A model generated the notes under the pieces. The model was not told the DNA's origin, did no database searches, and was given only the letters and a program-made list of their open reading frames with translations. This document shows positions 1 through 5,188 of a stretch of 5,188 bases of DNA, one piece after another. A program made the translations under genes and the position numbers. Source of the stretch: Pseudomonadota bacterium. Its GTDB lineage: Bacteria; Pseudomonadota; Alphaproteobacteria; Rhizobiales; Afifellaceae. Within the stretch, counting starts at the first letter, position 1. Each line of letters begins with the position of its first letter. The DNA lies in contig JAEZEK010000432.1 in NCBI GenBank assembly GCA_023417735.1, positions 1 through 5,188 of the forward strand, in the 5' to 3' direction.

Positions 1-616
1 TCGCCTTCGCGCTCGTATACGCCGCATGGCTCTCGCGCGGCCGCGCGGTCGCGCTGCTCGGCCGGCTCGCGGCGACCGGCTACGCCGTGCCGGGGACGGT
101 GCTCGCCGTCGGCATCCTGATCCCGATGGCCGCGCTCGACAACCGGATCGACGCGGCGGCGCGCGCGCTGTTCGGGACCGGCACCGGCCTCCTCATCACG
201 GGCTCCGGCGCGGCGATCGTCTACGCCTGCACGGTGCGCTTCCTGGCCATCGCGCACGGCTCGCTCGACGCGGGCTTCACCAAGATCGGGCGGCACCTCG
301 ACATGGCGGCACGCACGCTCGGGCGCTCGGCGGGCCGGACGCTGGTGGAGGTCCATCTGCCGCTGATGCGGCGGGCGATCGTGGCGGCCGCCCTCCTCGT
401 CTTCGTCGACACGATGAAGGAGCTGTCCGCGACCGTGCTGCTCCGCCCGTTCGACTTCGAGACGCTGGCGACGCTCGTCTACGGCGCGGCCTCGCGCGGC
501 GCCTTCGAGGATGCGAGCCCGGCGGCGCTGGTCATCGTGGCGATCGGCATCGTGCCGCTGGTGCTGCTGCTGGGGAGCGGGACCGAGAGCCCGGCCGGCT
601 TCGGCCGCCGGACCGA

Positions 617-2575
<1,959 letters not shown>

Positions 2576-2580
2576 CGTGC

Positions 2581-2585
2581 TTTCC
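2581..2585 (-). promoter_or_regulatory. ribosome binding site of the acetoacetyl-CoA synthetase gene
   Basis: On the minus strand GGAAA stands 5 bases before the ATG at 2575. It is a partial Shine-Dalgarno match at usable spacing and supports this start over upstream in-frame codons. It also lies in the 3' arm of a small predicted hairpin (2582-2596). Confidence 0.5.
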
Positions 2586-2655
2586 GGCCTTCGGAAGTTC
2601 CTCGTCTGCCTGCACGACATGGCACAGGGCCGCCGGGCCGCCAAGGCCGTTCGCC

Positions 2656-2684
2656 TTGCGTTTCCGGTGCGGAGGTCGTATCGG
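2656..2684 (+). promoter_or_regulatory. possible sigma-70-like promoter for the AsmA-family gene
   Basis: TTGCGT (2656-2661) and TATCGG (2679-2684) are separated by exactly 17 bases and lie 31 bases before the ATG at 2715. Each hexamer matches only three of six consensus positions. Spacing and location are right, but in this G+C-rich DNA the match is weak, so it is a candidate only. Confidence 0.25.
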
Positions 2685-2714
2685 CTGCGCAGGACAGCGG
2701 GCGGTATTCCCTTC

Positions 2715-4460
2715 ATGAAGCGGATTGCGTGGGGCGTCCTCGCGCTCGTCGCGCTCCTCGCCGCCGCCGCGGCGCTCGGGATCGCGGCGCTGCCGCGGGA
2801 CGCGCTGAAGACACAGGTCGCCGAGCAATTCTCCGCGTGGACGGGACGCGAGGTCTCCATGCGCGGCGAGCCGGAGATCCGGTTCTTCCCCGAGCCGTCG
2901 GTGACGCTCACGGAGGTCACGGTGGCGGGGCCGGCCGGCATGGCCGGCGCCGAGATCCTCAGGACCGAGAAGCTCACGGGGACGATCCGGATCCTGCCGC
3001 TCGTGCTCGGCGAGATCGACATCAAGTCCTTCACGATGCTCCGGCCGGTGGTGACGCTCGTCCGCGACGAGGCGGGTCGCCGGAACTGGGTGTTCGACAC
3101 CGGCGCCGCGGCGCTGCAGCTCGCCTTCGCCGGGGACGTGCCGCTCGGGCGGTTCGAGCTGCGGCACGGCACGATCAGCTACGACGACCGCCAGAGCGGG
3201 GTCGCCGAACGGCTCGACGACGTCGGGATCGTGCTGGAATGGCCGAGCGTGCGCGGCGCGCTCACGCTTTCCGGCTCGGCCGTCTGGCGGGGCGAGAAGG
3301 TCGATTTCGGCGCGAGCGCCAAGCAGCCCTTCGCCTTTGCCAACCGGCGGGCGACGGCGGTGGAGGCGCGGGTGGACGCGCCGTCGATCCACGGGCGGTT
3401 CGACGGCCAGCTCTCCGACATCCGCCAGCCGCAGCTCGCCGGCGCGCTCGAGCTCTCCACGCCGTCCTTCCGCGGCTTCGCCGGCTGGCTCGGCAGCGCC
3501 ATCGGCCCCGGCCCAAATCTCGGCGCGGCCACGCTGTCCGGCGATGCGGAGCTCTACCAGGGCACGCTCTCGGTCTCCAACGCCCGGCTGATGCTCGACG
3601 GCAACCGGGCGCAGGGCGCGCTCCGCGTCGGCATCGCGCCCCGGCCGAGCCTCGCCGGCACGCTCGCCTTCCCGAGCCTCGACCTGACGCCCTATTTCCG
3701 GGAGATCGGCGCCGCCATGACGGAACGGCAGGACGCCTGGCGTTCCGTCGGGCTCGACACCGCATGGTACCGCGCGCTCGAGGCCGACATCCGGCTTTCG
3801 GCAGATTCGGTGACCGCAGGCCCGTTCGCCGCCGGAGCGACGGCGGCCGCCGCCTCGGTCCGGGACGGCCGCTTCGAGGTCGCGATCGCGCAGTCGGCCT
3901 TCTACGGGGGCGTCCTTTCCGGGACGATCGCCGTCAGCGACGATCCGCAGGACGAGAGCTTCGGCATGGAGGCGCAGCTCCGGGCGAACGCGTTCGACCT
4001 CGGCCAGCTCATCGGCAGGGTCAATCCCAACACCACGGTGCGCGGGCGGGCGACCGTGAGCGCAGACGTCTCGACCGCCGGGCCGAACGCCGGCGAATTG
4101 GTGGCGGGGCTCTCCGGCACGGGCGCGGCCTCCGTCGAAGCCGGCGCCCTGCCCGATCTCGGCATGACCGCGCTCGCCGCCGCACTCCGCAACGGCCACG
4201 ACCTGCAGCAGGCGCACGCCGCGACGTCGCCCTTCGACCTGCTCAAGGCGGCGATCAGGTTCGACGACGGGCTGGCGGCGGTGGAGGGAACCGTCACCGC
4301 GGGACCCGACCGCGCCGCCATCGAGGGCGAGATCGACCTCGCCTCCGGCCGCCTGAGGCTCGAGGGCAGCATGGCGAACGACGCCGCCGAGGCCGGCTCC
4401 CGCTTCGCCGTCGCCGGGACGCTCGCCGACCCCGTGCTGCGCCCGGCCGCGACGCGCTGA
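2715..4460 (+). CDS. AsmA family protein (inner-membrane-anchored, periplasmic)
   Basis: A complete 581-residue protein. Seen: a positive N-terminus (MKR) followed by one hydrophobic segment at about residues 5-26 rich in Ala and Leu, then a long non-membrane region predicted to sit in the periplasm. Residues about 30-125 carry the AsmA N-terminal pattern ([20 protein letters not shown], then [12 protein letters not shown]). The C-terminal part has the family's recurrent beta-rich signature: [15 protein letters not shown] (395-409), [10 protein letters not shown] (424-433) and a closing [10 protein letters not shown] (568-577). Known: AsmA-like proteins belong to the group that includes TamB and YhdP, implicated in outer-membrane biogenesis and phospholipid transport between membranes; the exact role of this paralogue is inferred only. 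The ATG at 2715 is chosen because it directly precedes the membrane anchor; only a weak GGGCGG (2699-2704) precedes it. The frame is open further upstream, with an ATG at 2619, but that adds an Arg-rich stretch without a ribosome binding site. The gene stands alone and ends with TGA three bases from the end of the next gene. Confidence 0.88.
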   Translation: MKRIAWGVLALVALLAAAAALGIAALPRDALKTQVAEQFSAWTGREVSMRGEPEIRFFPEPSVTLTEVTVAGPAGMAGAEILRTEKLTGTIRILPLVLGEIDIKSFTMLRPVVTLVRDEAGRRNWVFDTGAAALQLAFAGDVPLGRFELRHGTISYDDRQSGVAERLDDVGIVLEWPSVRGALTLSGSAVWRGEKVDFGASAKQPFAFANRRATAVEARVDAPSIHGRFDGQLSDIRQPQLAGALELSTPSFRGFAGWLGSAIGPGPNLGAATLSGDAELYQGTLSVSNARLMLDGNRAQGALRVGIAPRPSLAGTLAFPSLDLTPYFREIGAAMTERQDAWRSVGLDTAWYRALEADIRLSADSVTAGPFAAGATAAAASVRDGRFEVAIAQSAFYGGVLSGTIAVSDDPQDESFGMEAQLRANAFDLGQLIGRVNPNTTVRGRATVSADVSTAGPNAGELVAGLSGTGAASVEAGALPDLGMTALAAALRNGHDLQQAHAATSPFDLLKAAIRFDDGLAAVEGTVTAGPDRAAIEGEIDLASGRLRLEGSMANDAAEAGSRFAVAGTLADPVLRPAATR

Positions 4461-4463
4461 GGG

Positions 4464-5188
4464 TCAGCCGGCGGCGCGCCCTGATGGCCGCCGCGTCTTG
4501 CCGAGGATGGAGGCGGTCAAAACGCCGATCGTGACGATGCCGACCAGCACCGTGGAGACTGCGTTGATCTCCGGCGTCACGCCGAGCCGCACCTGGCTGT
4601 AGATCCGCATCGGCAGCGTCGTCGCCCCCGGCCCGGTCGTGAAGCTCGCGATGACGAGGTCGTCGAGCGAGAGCGTGAAGGCGAGCATCCAGCCGGCTGC
4701 GACGGCCGGGAAGATCACCGGCAGCGTCACCAGGAAGAAGGCGCGGAGCGGCGTCGCGCCGAGGTCGAGCGCGGCCTCCTCCAGCGATCTGTCGAAGGAG
4801 CTGAGCCGCGACTGCACGACGACGGCCACGAAGCACATGGAGAAGGTGATGTGGGCGATCGTCACCGTCCAGAAGCCGCGGTCGAAGCCGATCGCGACGA
4901 AGAGGAGGAGGAGCGACAGGCCGGTGATGACCTCCGGCATGACGAGCGGCGCGGCCACCATGCCGGAGAACAGCGTCCGGCCGAAGAATCGGCCGCGCCG
5001 GACGAGCGCGATCGCCGCCATCGTGCCGAGCGCCGTGGCCACGGTGGCCGAAAGGAGCGCTACCCGCAGCGTGACCCAGGCCGCGTCGATGAGCTGCTGG
5101 TTGTTCAGCATCGACACGTACCAGCGCGTCGAGAACCCGCCCCAGACCGTCACCAGGCGCGAGGCGTTGAAGGAGTAGATGATGAGGA
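4464..5188 (-). CDS. potI: putrescine/spermidine ABC transporter permease, PotC/PotI type, 5' end missing
   Basis: An inner-membrane permease of the polyamine importer. The frame ends with TGA at 4464-4466 and is open to the right edge, giving 240 visible codons. A GTG at 5153 is not the real start: the codons before it read LIIYSFNASRL, continuing into VTVWGGFSTRWY, a block that is conserved near the N-terminus of PotC/PotI proteins just after the first membrane helix. About 30-40 residues should lie outside the window, as the family is usually 260-285 long. Seen: APLVMPEVITGLSLLLLF, AHITFSMCFVAVVVQSRL, the EAA loop EEAALDLGATPLRAFF (about 4734-4781) followed by LVTLPVI for docking to the ATPase, and FTLSLDDLVIASF and LGVTPEINAVST near the C-terminus, with about five hydrophobic segments. 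By family context it should pair with PotB/PotH, PotA/PotG and a PotD/PotF binding protein, presumably encoded to the right. The choice of potI (putrescine) over potC is by resemblance to rhizobial proteins and is not certain. Confidence 0.93.
   Translation of the reverse strand, partial: LIIYSFNASRLVTVWGGFSTRWYVSMLNNQQLIDAAWVTLRVALLSATVATALGTMAAIALVRRGRFFGRTLFSGMVAAPLVMPEVITGLSLLLLFVAIGFDRGFWTVTIAHITFSMCFVAVVVQSRLSSFDRSLEEAALDLGATPLRAFFLVTLPVIFPAVAAGWMLAFTLSLDDLVIASFTTGPGATTLPMRIYSQVRLGVTPEINAVSTVLVGIVTIGVLTASILGKTRRPSGRAAG
4469..4493 (+). terminator. weak stem-loop just past the AsmA-gene stop
   Basis: CGGCGGC (4469-4475) and GCCGCCG (4487-4493) can form a perfect 7-base stem with an 11-base loop, 8 bases after the AsmA stop codon. 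There is no real T-tract after it (only GTCTTG), and it lies within the last codons of the opposite permease gene. Such stems are common by chance in G+C-rich DNA, so a terminator role is only possible. Confidence 0.2.

Larger units (their letters stand above)
2576..2714. promoter_or_regulatory. divergent promoter region between the synthetase and AsmA genes
   Basis: This 139-base spacer is the only substantial non-coding stretch and must hold the start signals of both divergently read genes, unless either is read from inside the other. Visible in it are the synthetase ribosome binding site and overlapping inverted repeat near 2582-2596, a perfect tandem 8-base repeat GGGCCGCC at 2627-2642, and a weak sigma-70-like pair facing the AsmA gene (2656-2684). 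On the minus strand the best candidate is TTGGCG, 17 bases, CATGTC, which I consider too poor to call. No operator of a known regulator is recognisable. Confidence 0.6.

Noticed and set aside
2576..3172. A 199-residue N-terminal extension of the acetoacetyl-CoA synthetase
   Set aside because: The frame is open upstream, but the extension lies antisense to the AsmA coding region and crosses the spacer, has no family similarity that I can see, and the protein without it has the normal length of about 650 residues and a ribosome binding site.
5151..5153. GTG as the start of the polyamine permease
   Set aside because: The codons before it continue the conserved family sequence to the window edge, so this GTG is an internal valine and the gene is simply cut by the window.
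4639..5178. A plus-strand open frame of 179 codons opposite the polyamine permease
   Set aside because: The minus strand here encodes a strongly recognisable permease with an intact EAA loop. The plus-strand translation is Ser/Thr/Arg-rich with no domain and is an antisense shadow.

Overview
The window looks like ordinary chromosomal DNA from a high-G+C alphaproteobacterium, most likely a member of the Hyphomicrobiales (Rhizobiales). I infer this from the strong G/C bias at codon third positions and from the style of the proteins: a rhizobial-type putrescine permease, a single-subunit acetoacetyl-CoA synthetase, and an AsmA-family protein with a short N-terminal anchor. The genus cannot be resolved from this sequence.

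The layout is four genes in strictly alternating orientation (+ - + -), so no two genes inside the window can form an operon. From left to right: (1) the C-terminal half of an Fe3+-type (FbpB/AfuB) ABC importer permease, cut by the left edge and ending at 650; (2) a complete acetoacetyl-CoA synthetase on the minus strand, 617-2575, whose end overlaps the end of the permease by 34 bases; (3) a 139-base divergent spacer, the only real intergenic region; (4) a complete AsmA-family envelope protein on the plus strand, 2715-4460; (5) a putrescine/spermidine ABC permease of the PotC/PotI type on the minus strand, from 4464 off the right edge.

The genes do not form an obvious pathway. The two permeases belong to two separate ABC importers whose other components (solute-binding protein, ATPase, and for the polyamine system the PotB/PotH partner permease) must lie outside the window. 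The acetoacetyl-CoA synthetase activates acetoacetate for entry into acetyl-CoA or polyhydroxybutyrate metabolism in the cytosol. The AsmA-like protein acts at the cell envelope. The synthetase and AsmA genes share only a divergent promoter region.

I found no mobile element, RNA gene, CRISPR array or defence-like system, and nothing that I would call a previously undescribed system. The points worth a second look are small-scale: very tight tail-to-tail gene junctions, a leader hairpin that could cover the synthetase ribosome binding site, a start-site question for the AsmA gene, and remarkably long stop-free shadow frames that are explained by wobble-position phasing.
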